Shown: positions 11,702 through 21,832 of the stretch, piece by piece
How positions within the stretch are numbered: the stretch's first letter is position 1
Layout: every line of letters starts with the position of its first letter
Assembly: GCA_018105865.1 (NCBI GenBank)
Contig: CM030867.1
Location: 6,558,369 to 6,622,368, forward strand
DNA: 64,000 bases
Direction of reading: 5' to 3'
Source: Metaphire vulgaris
Lineage: Eukaryota > Annelida > Clitellata > Crassiclitellata > Megascolecidae
Made by a program: the position numbers and the translations under genes
The notes under the pieces: model-generated
The model's input: the letters and a program-made list of their open reading frames with translations, nothing else
Told to the model about the DNA's origin: nothing
Database searches by the model: none

Positions 11702-12671
11702 ATTCTGAACTTCCGCTTCAGCCTCTAGTACACGCCATAGGCCAATGATCGGGCTGACTACACACTCTTTCTTGGTTGTTTGTCTAGCTCTAATATCTCC
11801 TCGGCTCTATCTTCCAACTGTCCGCTGATGATAGTCAGATCTCAACTATTCCCTGATTTGCTTACTGATCTTTCTTGTTTACCTTCATGCATTCGAACGA
11901 ATCCAACGCTCCACACTCTCAATGTTGCGTAATTGTGCCCAAAGCCTTTGAAGTAAAACGCCTTTACTGTAAAAGAAACGAAATTTCGACGAATCTCTCA
12001 ACTTTTTGAGACAGGAACGGCGCCTGTAGCGTTTAAATCAGACGCGACGCAATAAAACACCTCGTGCAACAGGTAAAACATTCAAATCACACGAAATGAG
12101 GTGCACTGTAACTGTCACAGCAGCTATACAGGTAATTGGGTACTCACTGGTTCTCGGACACTTCTTAAACTATTCGGAAAGCCTCGACGTAACGAATGCT
12201 GCGAATACTTGCGGGACTCTGCTTCGAATTATCGTCTAAACCGAACTAACTGCTTTCTCTGCGAAATACCTTCGAAAAGGTTGGACCTTTCATCACCTGC
12301 CTCTTCCCCTTCCCCCCACCGCCTTCATTAGGAACCGCAGCCGATGGACAAACAGGTGGTAGATGAGATTCTGCGAGTTATCAGAAGTGGCAGCAGTCGA
12401 TTGCCACCGACTGCAGGGTGCGTCGCTGTCTTGTATTAATCAAACGGAGCAATCATTCGTCGACGGAGACAACCTGTATGGCATTGTGAAAATACCAGAG
12501 ATTCCAACCTCAAAGATGATCCATTGGTTTAGCGTACTTGAGATCATAAGGATTCCACCGATGCTCAACTGCATGCCTCGAATATTCCCTATGATTTTCA
12601 CATGCTGCGTCGTTTACAGTATATTAAGACTTAGGACAAAACGACACCACCCTTCTTCTGCTTCTACTAAC

Positions 12672-12734
<63 letters not shown>

Positions 12735-12819
12735 AACATGGCTATTCCGCACGAGTTATCTGTAACATTGTAATGTGTTCACGCAGTTCGGTTGAACGAG
12801 TTACCACATTAATCAGTAC

Positions 12820-12898
<79 letters not shown>

Positions 12899-14610
12899 GG
12901 AAGAAGAAGATTTTAAGTGGTTAAGTAGGATATACTCGGTGTTAAGAACTACTATCATTTAGTCCTCTATTTTATCTCCTATCCGTCAAGTCTGCTACAA
13001 CTGTTGCCTTTGAGTCGACGTTTACAAAAAACATGTTTTGCTATATACATACAATGCCACAACAGTCCACACAAAGATGTCTATGGGTTGGGTTAACCCA
13101 TAGTTTGGGTTGGGTTGGGTTGGATTAGGTTGGGTTGGGTCAGACTTTTCAATATTAATGGTGGGTTGGGTTGGGTCAGAAAATAAATTATGGTTTAAGA
13201 AACTATAATGTATTACAGTGGGTTGGGTTGGGTTAGGTCAAGACGTCAAGTGAACCTATTATCGGCATGGATTGGGTTGGAGATTTGATGGGTTGGATTG
13301 TTGGATTGGGTTCTAAAAAATTGATATCTCTGAGTTCACACGTTAAATTTCAATTCTTCATAATTCTGTACTAAGGTCACCATGCATACATAATGATGTA
13401 ACAGAACCTATCTCTAGATTCCTATTCTAACATCCCAGTGTGCTTAAGTTATATTAGTGTAAATGCATTCACACTAATAGTGGATACTGTCTTGCATCCA
13501 ATTCCTTCCGTCTTTCTACTACCCTGGTACAAAAATATGTTGCTTGTACTGTACTTCGCAACTGGTTTCTTAAAATCCCACTTCATGTTCTCGATTATCA
13601 TTATACTGTGCTAGTTAAAAATTTTATATGGCAGTTCCACTTTGCTAATTAGCATCCTGTAGATAAGCGCTAAGATAAGTTACGCTATTTTAACTAAGAG
13701 AATAAGCGTTTGAGACCATTCTAAAAATGGTTTAAAATTCGTCATTTTAAACTGCCACGCATATAGGCCTAAGTAAGATCATAAAAATGAGAATCCTAAT
13801 GCTGGAGATAATGGAAATTTATGTTAACAAAGTCAGACTTCACAGAAATCTTGATGATGCTATAAGAAATGCTAGTAGTGGTGAAAACAGGTGAAGCTCA
13901 GAGCATGGCAAATTGGAGAAACCATGAAGGTGGCATCAGTCAATGGCTTTTGAAGGGCAAACAGTAGGAATCAAATTGGAATTACCAACGCACAACAATT
14001 TAACATGACATCACGGCACTATATACGGTGTGGTTCTTTGCGTTTTCGAATTCCCGTTTTGATTCCTTCCAGTGGCGTAGCCAGGAATTCCGGAAGGGGG
14101 TTTGAAAAAAATCGTCAATAGCCGCCAAGGGGGGTTTCACCCAAAAATTGCCAAAAATCGCCTCAAAAAATAAAAATTGCATGGGAATACATTAAAAAAT
14201 TTTTTTCACCGTCCAAGGGGGGTTTTAACCCCCAAAACCCCCCGTGGCTACGCCACTGATTCCTTCTGTTTGTTTCATTTGATGAACTTTTCAAACAATG
14301 CAAAATGATTAACGCTTATAATTTTTTGACAGCTATAATGAATGTTCTACGTGTGGATGTGACACCGTTTGGGTGTTTGCCTTTTTAGCATTCTGGTCTT
14401 CGGGGTCTTTGCGTCTTCCGAGAACTCCTCTCCTCCGATTATTTCACGGAATTTCAGTCGTCCGTGAAGTCGTCTTGGTTCATTGGATTCAGAGAAAACG
14501 GCGCCTTCATTAACGGACTGCGAAGCCACCTGGCGAACGCAAGTGGAATCAGCCGACAGTCAAGAAAATGCTATCAATTCATGAAGATGAAGATGACCTC
14601 TGACGAATGA
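10295..14610 (+). CDS. Fibroblast growth factor-like secreted ligand (three exons)
   Basis: Exons: 10295-10484 (acceptor TGCTTTCCAG, donor AGAC|GTAATT), 11220-11326 (acceptor TGCCTTCAG, donor ATG|GTAAAC), 14389-14610 (acceptor CTTTTTAG, stop TGA). Phases agree at both joins (1 then 0), giving 172 residues. They show the FGF beta-trefoil order: HVALYNRCSNGFLRV, then YYICYDKKGKLIAM (FGF pattern YxxMNxKGKL), then CVFRELLSSDYFTEF (FGF CxFxExxxxNxYxxx), then WFIGFRENGAF (FGF W[YF]xGFxxxG) and a final FMK. Spacing is closest to the FGF8/17/18 group. FGFs are secreted ligands of FGF receptors acting with heparan sulfate. Oddities: the usual basic GRPRKG segment is replaced by NGAFINGL, and the protein ends soon after FMK. 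Intron 2 holds GGGTTGG repeats, microsatellites and MITEs. The 5' exon is uncertain. Confidence 0.8.
10619..10692. repeat. (AAT)n microsatellite
   Basis: Uninterrupted ATA/AAT units inside the first FGF intron. Confidence 0.95.
10764..10999. repeat. GGGTTGG-rich dispersed repeat, copy 1
   Basis: Bounded by GTCCATGGG and CCCATGGAC, it is full of GGGTTGGGTTGG and GGGTCAGA segments. A second copy with the same order of landmarks (GGGTCAGACTTTTC, GGGTTCTAAAAAATTG) lies at 13077-13325. No clear target-site duplication was found. Confidence 0.7.
11350..11540. repeat. Compound microsatellite CAT / CAG / TTC / TTA
   Basis: Consecutive tracts of CAT, CAG, TTC and TTA follow directly after FGF exon 2. 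The poly-His and poly-Ser frames crossing it are intron sequence beyond the donor at 11327. Confidence 0.9.
11664..11699. repeat. (ATT)n microsatellite
   Basis: A dozen ATT units after a fragment resembling the LINE tail at 2275 (ACGCTATAGGCC..ACTAGATTTTACG). Confidence 0.9.
11700..12676. other. FGF intron 2 sequence, nothing recognised
   Basis: Open frames at 12101-12331 and 12363-12773 have no recognisable domain and no phase-compatible junctions with the FGF exons. They are treated as non-coding. Confidence 0.4.
12677..12729. repeat. (AAT)n microsatellite
   Basis: Precedes the LINE tail at 12735. Confidence 0.9.
12735..12898 (+). mobile_element. 3' terminal fragment of a LINE with (AAT)n tail
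   Basis: ACATGGCTATTCCGCACGAG, then TAATGTGTTCACGCAGTT and ACCACATTAATCAGTACGTT, match the end of the LINE at 40531-41293 almost base for base. An AAT tail of about 75 bp follows. Severely 5'-truncated insertion. Confidence 0.8.
13077..13325. repeat. GGGTTGG-rich dispersed repeat, copy 2
   Basis: Diverged copy of 10764-10999 in the same orientation, 2.3 kb away within the same intron. Confidence 0.7.
13326..14061. other. FGF intron 2, no feature recognised
   Basis: Unique-looking AT-rich intron sequence without exons or terminal repeats that I can support. Confidence 0.4.
14070..14258. mobile_element. 189-bp hAT-type MITE (CAGTGGCGTAGCC family)
   Basis: TIR CAGTGGCGTAGCC and its complement, exact 8-bp duplication ATTCCTTC (14062-14069, 14259-14266). 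Interior resembles 53961-54262 (GGGTTT, TAAAAATTGCATGG). It sits 130 bp upstream of FGF exon 3. Confidence 0.9.
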
Positions 14611-14793
14611 CTCGTAGACTTCGTCAATTGTCTTCGTGACAAGACAAAGGCACCAGTTGTCCTGCGACGTAGTTACCTCCATTTTGTCATTCTAGACTCA
14701 AGCGTTGAAGAACAAGGATCTCCAGTCATTTGCCCGCATCGATGAGAAAACCTATCGGAAATCGGCAAATGCGAATTGTCCGACGATCGATGG

Positions 14794-14963
14794 CAGTGTT
14801 TTATCCAGGCTCCAGGCCTTTGGAGGGGGCAATTGACTTGGCTGGAGGGGAAGAGGCACAGTTCATTGCCAACAAATTTTTAGAGTTGCAATTTGTGGGG
14901 GATTTTGAGTTTATTTTGGGGGAAGGGGTATCTCTCATCCTAACAGGCCTGTATAAAACACTG
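14794..14963. mobile_element. 170-bp hAT-type MITE
   Basis: TIR CAGTGTTTTATCCAGGC against CAGTGTTTTATACAGGC. Duplication ATCGATGG / ATTGATGG (7 of 8). It explains the open frame 14730-14993, which is not a gene. Confidence 0.8.
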
Positions 14964-15009
14964 ATTGATGGTCAAGACAATTGGCTTGGTTAAAGTCGAT
15001 TTTTTGCTG

Positions 15010-15060
15010 TCTGCCCGGTTCCTATCAGAACACAGAAGCTAAGCAACGTTGAGCGTGGCT
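15010..15060 (+). pseudogene. 5S rRNA-like fragment
   Basis: TGCCCGGTTCCTATCAGAAC followed by ACAGAAGCTAAGCAACGTTG and AGCGTGG resembles the middle of eukaryotic 5S rRNA (GCCCGATC..GAAGCTAAGCA). Only about 50 bases match and neither end of a 5S gene is present. It could be a dead 5S copy or the head of a 5S-derived SINE. Confidence 0.35.
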
Positions 15061-15091
15061 ATATACTGTCATTCAATTTTAATCGAGTGAC

Positions 15092-15382
15092 CAGTGGCGG
15101 TTCCACGTGGGGGATGAGTGGGGATGCATCCCCACCGGACTTTTTTGCTTGTGAAACATATTTTTGAGATAAAAGTCTAGTAAAACTACGAGGAAAAAGC
15201 TGCGGATGACCTTTTTTGCTTGTCAACCTATTTTTCGGTAAAAGTGTAGTAAAATTTGGGAGGAAATCCTTTGTGTCAGCCTTTTTCGGCAACATTTATT
15301 GAAGTTTTCCTTCTCTTTTCATCCCCCAAACTTCCTATGAATTCATTTCATCCCTCACCAAGAAATCCTGGAACCGCCACTG
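15092..15382. mobile_element. 291-bp hAT-type MITE (CAGTGGCGGTTCC family)
   Basis: TIR CAGTGGCGGTTCCA at the left and TGGAACCGCCACTG at the right. ATCGAGT occurs on both sides but is offset by two bases at the left. The interior carries the core GATGACCTTTTTTGCTTGTC. Relatives: 55815-56133 (complete), 24935-25020 and 42530-42586 (partial). Confidence 0.85.
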
Positions 15383-16740
15383 ATCGAGTCGTCGTCGGCC
15401 AACCAAGCTGTTTATCGCTTAGGCGTGGGTAAAATGATTTCAGGGTTAAGCTGCGAAGGTAAAACGCGGTTCTGGAGAAAGCAAAGGCAAGTTATTCTGG
15501 AATCTAGATAATTTTTCATTTAATTCGTTTATTTATAGACGCATCCGTATCAAAGACGATGAGATCGTGTGTGGTTTAGCATTTACATTTAAGATTACTA
15601 GAATTCAGTGGTGTCCGGTTGTATTCACTAAGACAACCTGTGCTGTTGAAACAGGTGAGATTAAGGTATTTGTTAGCGTCCTCATCTTTCAGTACAACGA
15701 TTTTAACACAGTGGAAGATAGAAAGTATACCATACTATGGTGGTTCCGGTGGAATTTCTAATTTCTCAATTAGACCTTCTAAGAGATCCAGATGACAAAT
15801 TAATGGCGAATATGCGAGTCAGATCTTGGAGGAATAATACCAGGAGGGTGCCTGAGCCTAAGCAGGCTTGCTAATTAACGACTGAAGCCAGCTATGGGCA
15901 TGAGGGTGGAGCTATCACCCTTGGATGTCGCCTATCGCAAACGCAATGTTGCGCGTTAACAAATATGGCGTCCACAGCTGGCTTCAACATACAGGCTCAG
16001 TCAGAAGAAGTAGAAGAAGAAGAAGAAGAAGAAAATAAGTGGCAGTAACTTTAGACTAGCAGTAAACAGACAATTAATATGAAATTACGCACTTTAGTTT
16101 TGCATTCCCTCCAAAAAAACTTGATCTTGCATTTAACGACTTGATGATCAGTTTAGAGCGCATATGCAGAAGTTTTATTAAAATATCAAACCTTAACTGA
16201 CTGTTATAAATTTAGACTAACACTAGACAGACATTTGTGGGTCCTAGGCTAATGAAATCAGGGACCCTCGGACGATGAAGTGATGAGGTCCACAGTACTG
16301 AAGTCGGAGACCAAAAGGGACCACTTGTTGTTTTCTGCAAAGGGTCCAATATGCAGCAATCGAAGACGTCACCAGACTGTTTAATTATGGTCCATAGAAA
16401 AAAATAACTAAGCACATTTACACAAATGTTGCGATCAGGGATATTTTTACACCCTTCTAACAACCCCCTCAAAAACTTCCAATTTGAGACCGACACCCCC
16501 CCAACACCTCCCGCCCCCTTCTCAGCTATGGGATGACCTTTTTTGCTTGTCAGACTTTTTTGGTAGGAGACCCTCAGAATTTACCGACACCCCTCCTCAA
16601 ATTGATAATCCCAGAAATAACCCTGGTTACGATGCTATTGGCAGTTAAAGAAGTAGGCAAGTCACAGCGACTTTCCAATTCGAATCAAAAGTATGCTGGT
16701 TTTCAATGGCCAGACGAAGACTAGAGTTTATCCTTCCTTT
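15383..16740. other. Intergenic sequence upstream of the EF-hand locus
   Basis: One possible exon is 15541-15651 (acceptor TTTATTTATAG, donor ACAG|GTGAGA), open throughout but with no recognised domain. 16440-16610 is a C-rich segment with the core motif GGGATGACCTTTTTTGCTTG and is probably a MITE remnant. Nothing else is supported. Confidence 0.35.
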
Positions 16741-16870
16741 GGCATAAAGCGGGTTCGTAATGATTCTGGCTTCGTGGCTACTACCAGAGATACGTCTGAA
16801 ACAATTCTGCATTTGTTGCATGACACAGACGGAGATGGTTTTATTCGGGAAGAGGAATACGCCAGATTGT
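16741..16870 (+). pseudogene. Partial duplicate of the EF-hand gene's last exon
   Basis: Near-identical to 19411-19543: GAAACAATTCTGCATTTGTT, then GACACAGACGGAGATGGTTT and an intact EF-hand loop DTDGDGFIREEE. It lacks the exon start and stops abruptly at the codons for YARL, where LINE sequence takes over. An extra His codon precedes the loop. It is not expected to be functional. Confidence 0.8.
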
Positions 16871-17092
16871 CATCCTCCGTCAAAGACGGCCAAATTTGGA
16901 GAGAGATCCGTCACTCGTGGGAATCCAATTTTATGGAACTTTTTACCAGACGAAGTAACTAAAGAAACGAAGCCTGATTCGACACGCTTGTTTAAGATCT
17001 CGTAAAAGTGTAATGTGTAAAGCGCTTCGCTAAGCCTGACTTTAAATAAGCGCTATATAAGTTGACATATTGACATATTGACATTGTTCTAT
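16871..17092 (+). mobile_element. LINE 3' end fused to the EF-hand pseudo-exon
   Basis: A frame reads PPSKTAKFGERSVTRGNPI then LWNFLPDEV, the tail of CR1/Jockey-like RT proteins (GERSVTRGNPxLWNxLP). The 3' end AAGCGCTATATAAGTTGACA has short TTGACATA repeats. The family is the same as the antisense piece at 45680-46190. Confidence 0.75.
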
Positions 17093-18010
17093 ATTTTTCG
17101 ATCAATGACCAATTGCGCGAAGCGAACATCTGGGGATTAACTGACTGCATCATGAAATTTAGACCAAGACTCGAGACATGCATATTCTCGATTTCATAGT
17201 CCTCTTGATTGCCTAATCCGTTAGTCTGAACTGGCAAATTTAGGGATTGTCTCTTGGATTTAGACCTCGCTCTTTACTAATTTGGCGCTATAAAATTATT
17301 GACTTTGAGTCAAGAAACCTTTAACCATGAGCGGAATTAGGCCTATGCCAAACATGAATGATTTTGAAGTGTTATTATAGGCCTACATGCGTGGAAAATA
17401 TGTCGAATTTTCTTGCAAAAGTCCTGAAAGAAGTTTCCCTCTTCACTCCAAAATACCACCAACCTCTCTTCGCTTTCTCAGTATAACTCTGATCCTCGAT
17501 TTAAATCGTTTTTGCTACGCAATTTTGAACGCAGACTTATTAAGTTCATCAATCAGTGGCAACAGCTTCCAACCTTATTTAGGCCTATGACTTGGCAATG
17601 CTTGGTCATACTCTCTCAGTTATTGCTCTACTGAATAACGTCATTATGTTGGAGTTTGACTATACACCATAAAAATAGCATTAAAGTCTTTATGGCACTA
17701 ATGCGAGCATGCATAAATAAGTTCCTTGTGGACAACTGTAGCACTGTGCCATACTACAACATTTTCTGCAACTACATGCAGAGGGATCTTCGCATAATAG
17801 ACAGTAAGTTAAAAATTAACATCGGACACTAGAATAAATCTGGTGCTATAATGCTGCTTCGTTCATTTTAGTTCATTAATTTCAGGGGGTCCTCCGGTTC
17901 TCGGACATAATTTTAGTTTTTTCTTTATATCGCCAAAATTATTATAATTCTTTAAAATTTGCATTAACGATTATATTTTTGTGCATTGAAATATATTTCT
18001 ATCGTCGCAG
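17093..18010. other. Sequence before the EF-hand exon 1, no feature recognised
   Basis: No exon or transposon ends recognised. The promoter could lie here, but the transcription start is not visible. Confidence 0.35.
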
Positions 18011-18048
18011 GCACACTACAAGTAAGGAATCATACGCATCAGTTCGTG

Positions 18049-19716
18049 ATGTCCGACTTATGGGTTAGTAAGATGAGAACCTTTTTTCGGCGTTTCGACG
18101 CCGACAACGACGGCGTATTCTCAAATGAAGACGTCGAATTGATGGCCGAACGTTTTGGAGAAATTACCGACGACGATCAAAAAAAGATTCTACGAGAATT
18201 CTTGTTTCAGGTATACAGATTCTATTCTATTCTTCATGACAATTTCTACAGCGCAGAAACATAGCTAGGGCCAAAGTCAAGAGCGTTTTACATGGAACGA
18301 TCGAACGAGATATTAAAAAGGTGTGTCTTGAGTTTAATCGCGAACGACCACCGAGTCCGGAAGCGAGTTCCATAACAGAGGATTGCCTCGAGTGACGGAT
18401 CTCTCTCCGAACTTCGCAGTCTGATATGTGCTGTCACTCGCAACTTGCGACTAAACTAAATATGTCGATAAATACTAACTAAATATGTCGATAAATACTA
18501 ACTAAATATGTCGATACCTGAACGTTCGGGCCACTCCTGTAACGTGGATTCAGAAACCCAACGCTTAGATGCAGTAGCTAGACTCCTAAGTCCTGTTATA
18601 TCGCTTCTTATGTATCAAACTTATTCACTTCATTCTGTCTCTTTAGTTTTAGCTTTAGTTAAGTCTATTTTGTCATTAATTTTCAACCTTTACTAGAATG
18701 ATGATCGCTTTGCTGGCCGCTCGTTTTCGCTCGACGACGATCAGGATAATACTAATCCAATCTTGTATACCTAATACCCAATCATTGAATTCATGCTGAA
18801 CAACGTTTCAGTGATGTACATACGCCACCAAAGCCAAGCTTTGCGCCACGTAGATATTAAAAGGTGCCTCTTACGTTAAAATCACGCAACCTGAAGGCCA
18901 TTTGTGGACGCTGTACACGTATTTCCATAACACGTTAAAATGTACGTTAAAATTTCCTCCTCGAAGCTACGAACAATTGTTCACCAATAGCAACGTCGTC
19001 GCACGCCCACCCTCTGACGCTGCAACGACTCGACTAAATATGTCGATAAAACTACGAACAATTGTTACCAATAGCAACGTCGTCTTCGAACATCGCCCAC
19101 TAACGCATCGCGACGTAAGGACTAAAACCGTCTACCAATAGTCAACCAATCAGAACGCTTGAAGGTTTAGACATACAGAATAAGGATTTTAATATTATAG
19201 ATGTCCAGTGACAGAAGTGCTTACGTAGCCTATTAGATTATTTGAAACTGTATAGCCGCTCATTCACTCATTTCTAAATTCAGGCGTTTCTGCTCTGCGT
19301 GACTAACTCTTTAAAAGGCATTCAAGTAACTGAATCTCTATGTTTTCGTTTAGTTTTACAACGCTTTTGCGAAAGACTGGAATGGGAAAATGACAGAGGA
19401 ACGGATGATTGATGGCATAAAAGAGGTTCGCAGTGATCCTGGCTTCGCGAATACCATAAGAGTTATGTCTGAAACAATTCTGCATTTGTTGGACACAGAC
19501 GGAGATGGTTTCATTCGGGAAGAGGAATACGCCCGACTGTTCTACTGTTTATCGATCAATGACCATGAAAGAATGGCGAAGCTAGCTTTCGAAAGCCTTG
19601 ATACTAATCGCGATGGAAAGCTGAGTCTTGAAGAGGTCCGAGAGGGAATCCTCGATTTTCTGCTGTCTGAAGACGAAGCTGGACCCGGAGTCAACTTTTT
19701 CGGACCAATCCTGTAA
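18049..19716 (+). CDS. Sarcoplasmic-type EF-hand calcium-binding protein, 174 aa
   Basis: Exon 1 is 18011-18210 (acceptor ATCGTCGCAG, ATG at 18049, donor CAG|GTATAC); exon 2 is 19354-19716 (acceptor TTCGTTTAG, stop TAA). The join is phase 0 and gives 174 residues, the usual size for sarcoplasmic calcium-binding and luciferin-binding-type proteins. EF loops: residues 17-28 (DADNDGVFSNED, Asp instead of Glu at position 12), 101-112 (DTDGDGFIREEE) and 137-148 (DTNRDGKLSLEE), the last two canonical. The region around 61-72 (KDWNGKMTEERM) fits a degenerate second hand. The C-terminus FFGPIL is typical of the family. Role: cytosolic calcium buffering, by family. The ATG choice assumes the first part of exon 1 is 5' UTR; an additional upstream coding exon cannot be excluded. 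Confidence 0.82.
18265..18480 (-). mobile_element. LINE 3' end in the EF-hand intron, antisense
   Basis: The reverse strand reads a decayed GERSVTRGNPxLWNxLP-type tail and then GCTCTTGACTTTGGCCCTAG. The same 3' signature (AGCGCTCTTGAC..CTATG) recurs at 20265-20552, 48765-48860 and 61012-61085. Confidence 0.6.
18461..18515. repeat. Short tandem repeat CTAAATATGTCGATA
   Basis: Three copies of a ~23-bp unit (CTAAATATGTCGATAAATACT). A single related copy sits at 19032-19050. Confidence 0.8.
18518..18650 (+). pseudogene. Duplicate of the EF-hand gene's stop and 3' UTR
   Basis: TCCTGTAACGTGGATTCAG and the following ~110 bases repeat 19708-19830 (CAGAAACCCAACGCTxAGAT, AAGTCCTGTTATATCGCTT, ATGTATCAAACTTATTCACT). 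This is the 3' end of a second last exon, stranded inside the intron of the intact gene. Confidence 0.8.
18960..19095. repeat. Two tandem copies of a ~75-bp unit
   Basis: GCTACGAACAATTGTTCACC..AATAGCAACGTCGTC..CGCCCAC is followed by a diverged second copy (CTACGAACAATTGTTACCAA..). Confidence 0.7.
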
Positions 19717-20228
19717 CGTAGATTCAGAAACCCAACGCTAAGATGCAGAAGCTAGACTCTAAGTCCTGTTATATCGCTTTTCATGTATCAAACTTATTCA
19801 CTCCATTCTGTCTCTTTATATTTGCTTCAGTCACAAGCTGTTCAGGTTTCTTCGAGTTCAATTAGAATTAACTAGCTTTTTATTTTATCTTAATTGGTGC
19901 AAACCGTCTTTATACCGTCTTTATTGGAGTAAATTCGCCACCATGAATAATGTTGTACGCTGCTGTTGGTTTTCATCTGTTTAGCTATTTCCTTGTCACT
20001 GACAGCATTAATTGCTTTTCACAGCGATCGCTACTTATAATAGAAAGTTAGAGAGAGAATGAATTATATTGCAAAGTGATTTCTTGTGGATATAACTAGA
20101 TATATATACTGTATATATATAACCCAAAATCAGTGGCTAAATTACTTTTCAGAAGCGCCGGATCTCCTTGTTTTCCCTCGGACCACAACATTTCTTCACA
20201 ACTTTTTTTATTCATTTTAAGCGAACAT
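19717..20228. other. 3' flank of the EF-hand gene
   Basis: 19717-19830 is likely 3' UTR, being duplicated with the gene. No clear AATAAA was assigned. The rest is unique AT-rich sequence. CGGATCTCC at 20159 pairs with GGAGATCCGG near 20647, hinting at a diverged inverted-repeat element. Confidence 0.4.
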
Positions 20229-20263
<35 letters not shown>

Positions 20264-20552
20264 TGGGCTAACTTACATGGCGCTATTGTCATAGGAGACT
20301 ATGGTCAAGAGCGCTTTACATGGTACTGGACGAGAGTCCGAACAAGTGCGTTTTAAGTCGCTTGGTTCTAGATATAATAGTCGTGTTGGTGATACTGTTT
20401 GGTAACGCGTTCCACAGAGCCGGGTTCCCGCGTGTGACGGATCTCTCTCCGAGTTCAGATGTCTTAGAGGGAGGGGAACCGTCAGTAGAACTTTCACTGA
20501 GGAACGAATTTAGAGTACAGTTCACGTTTTCTTTTCTTTTCCGTGCATGCAA
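20229..20552 (-). mobile_element. LINE 3' end, antisense, with (TTAG)n tail
   Basis: The reverse strand encodes PPSKTSELGERSVTRGNPAL then WNALPNSI and RLKTHLFGL, followed by AAGCGCTCTTGACC and an eight-unit tetranucleotide tail (GTTA at 20229-20262 on the + strand). 5'-truncated LINE copy. Confidence 0.75.
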
Positions 20553-21006
20553 AGTGCTAAAGTAGACAATAAAATATCACAACGAATAAAAAGTACGTTC
20601 CGGATCTCATGCCAGCCGTGCCGGATCTCTTGCCAGACGTCCCGGATCGGAGATCCGGCTCAAATTAACCCCTGCCTAGAATGATGTTGTACATTTCACA
20701 ATAAGCTCCGCATGGTCTGCTTTAAAGATGTGGCAGAGAATGTTTTCTTATAATTTCTGGTATTTGAATTCGACATTCGGCAATCTAAGTTGTGTAATTC
20801 AATTTAAAACTCTGGTTCCAAGACAAAGAAGCAAATGATTTCTTCTATTTTAGACGGATCAGCGCGGCTGAACATGCATCGCTCTGATGCCCCAAATACT
20901 AGGCCAATATGCACTGTACGTTGCAAAGTTTAACCATGCTAGCTATTTTATATTTAATAGCACAAGAATTAATATTCTCTTCCGCAAACTGATCAGTATA
21001 CATTAA

Positions 21007-21078
21007 CCCCTTAACTGGGGATCCCGGATATATCCGTCCATTTTACATTGAGTTACAGTTAAATACACGGTTAAGGGG
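21007..21078. mobile_element. 72-bp piggyBac-like MITE
   Basis: Flanked by TTAA on both sides (21003-21006, 21079-21082). Ends CCCCTTAAC and GTTAAGGGG are inverted. The interior CGTCCATTTTACATT resembles the 77-bp element at 55580-55656. Confidence 0.7.
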
Positions 21079-21219
21079 TTAATTGCTAACGGATGAGATT
21101 GAGAGCAGTAAGACAGACTATGGATGAAAATACAAAAATAGAAAGATGTTTATTAGAAACTAGCATAGAAGTTGACTTGAATTCTAGCTCTCTACTTGAC
21201 ACACACACACCACACACAC

Positions 21220-21223
<4 letters not shown>

Positions 21224-21252
<29 letters not shown>
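21224..21252. repeat. (GA)n microsatellite after a CA tract
   Basis: CACACACACACC.. then about 15 GA units. Confidence 0.9.
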
Positions 21253-21253
<1 letters not shown>

Positions 21254-21716
21254 GCATTTGGTTTATAAGCATAAAATGGCCACTCGCCAATGACAGTTTT
21301 AGTTCTAAGTGTAAGGTCGGGTTCGATTACAGAACAAAACCAGCAGCCTCAAGACATCCCTCACAAGGAATGTCAACCAATGATTCTCAAATTTCCGGGC
21401 GTACGAGGGTTCATCCATAAATCATTTTTCACTCTTTTATATTTTTTAAATTTTGCCTCTCGTCACTAGAATCCAGTTCCATGTCTCATTTCAATACATA
21501 GACAACAGGTTGGACTGTTATGGATTATCAGAATCACATGAATGAAGTAGGTCAGTTGATATATGTACCTATGTAGCATAGCATATGCTACATATGTAGC
21601 CTATAGCAGACTCTTTCATATAGAATTCACTACTATAAACCAGAACCTATCGTTGTGCTTCGAAAATGTCTCTACATTTCTAAATTAAGTTACTAAAGGA
21701 CGAGACCTCGATGCTA

Positions 21717-21832
21717 TTTATAATTAGACGCAGACTTTAGAATTTATTTCACGCCCAAAATTATTCCAAACCCAACCACTGATTTTTATAATTAGACGCA
21801 GACTTTAGAATTTATTTCACGCCCAAAAAGTC
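21717..21832. repeat. Tandem duplication of ~47 bp
   Basis: TATAATTAGACGCAGACTTT to CACGCCCAAAA occurs twice, separated by about 22 bp, without visible differences. Confidence 0.85.

Noticed and set aside
12101..12773. Open frames in FGF intron 2, considered as the third FGF exon
   Set aside because: No FGF pattern; the true exon with CVFRELL and WFIGF was found at 14389-14610 with correct phase.
14730..14993. Open frame of 87 codons
   Set aside because: It is largely the hAT-type MITE 14794-14963 with TIRs and target duplication; no domain.
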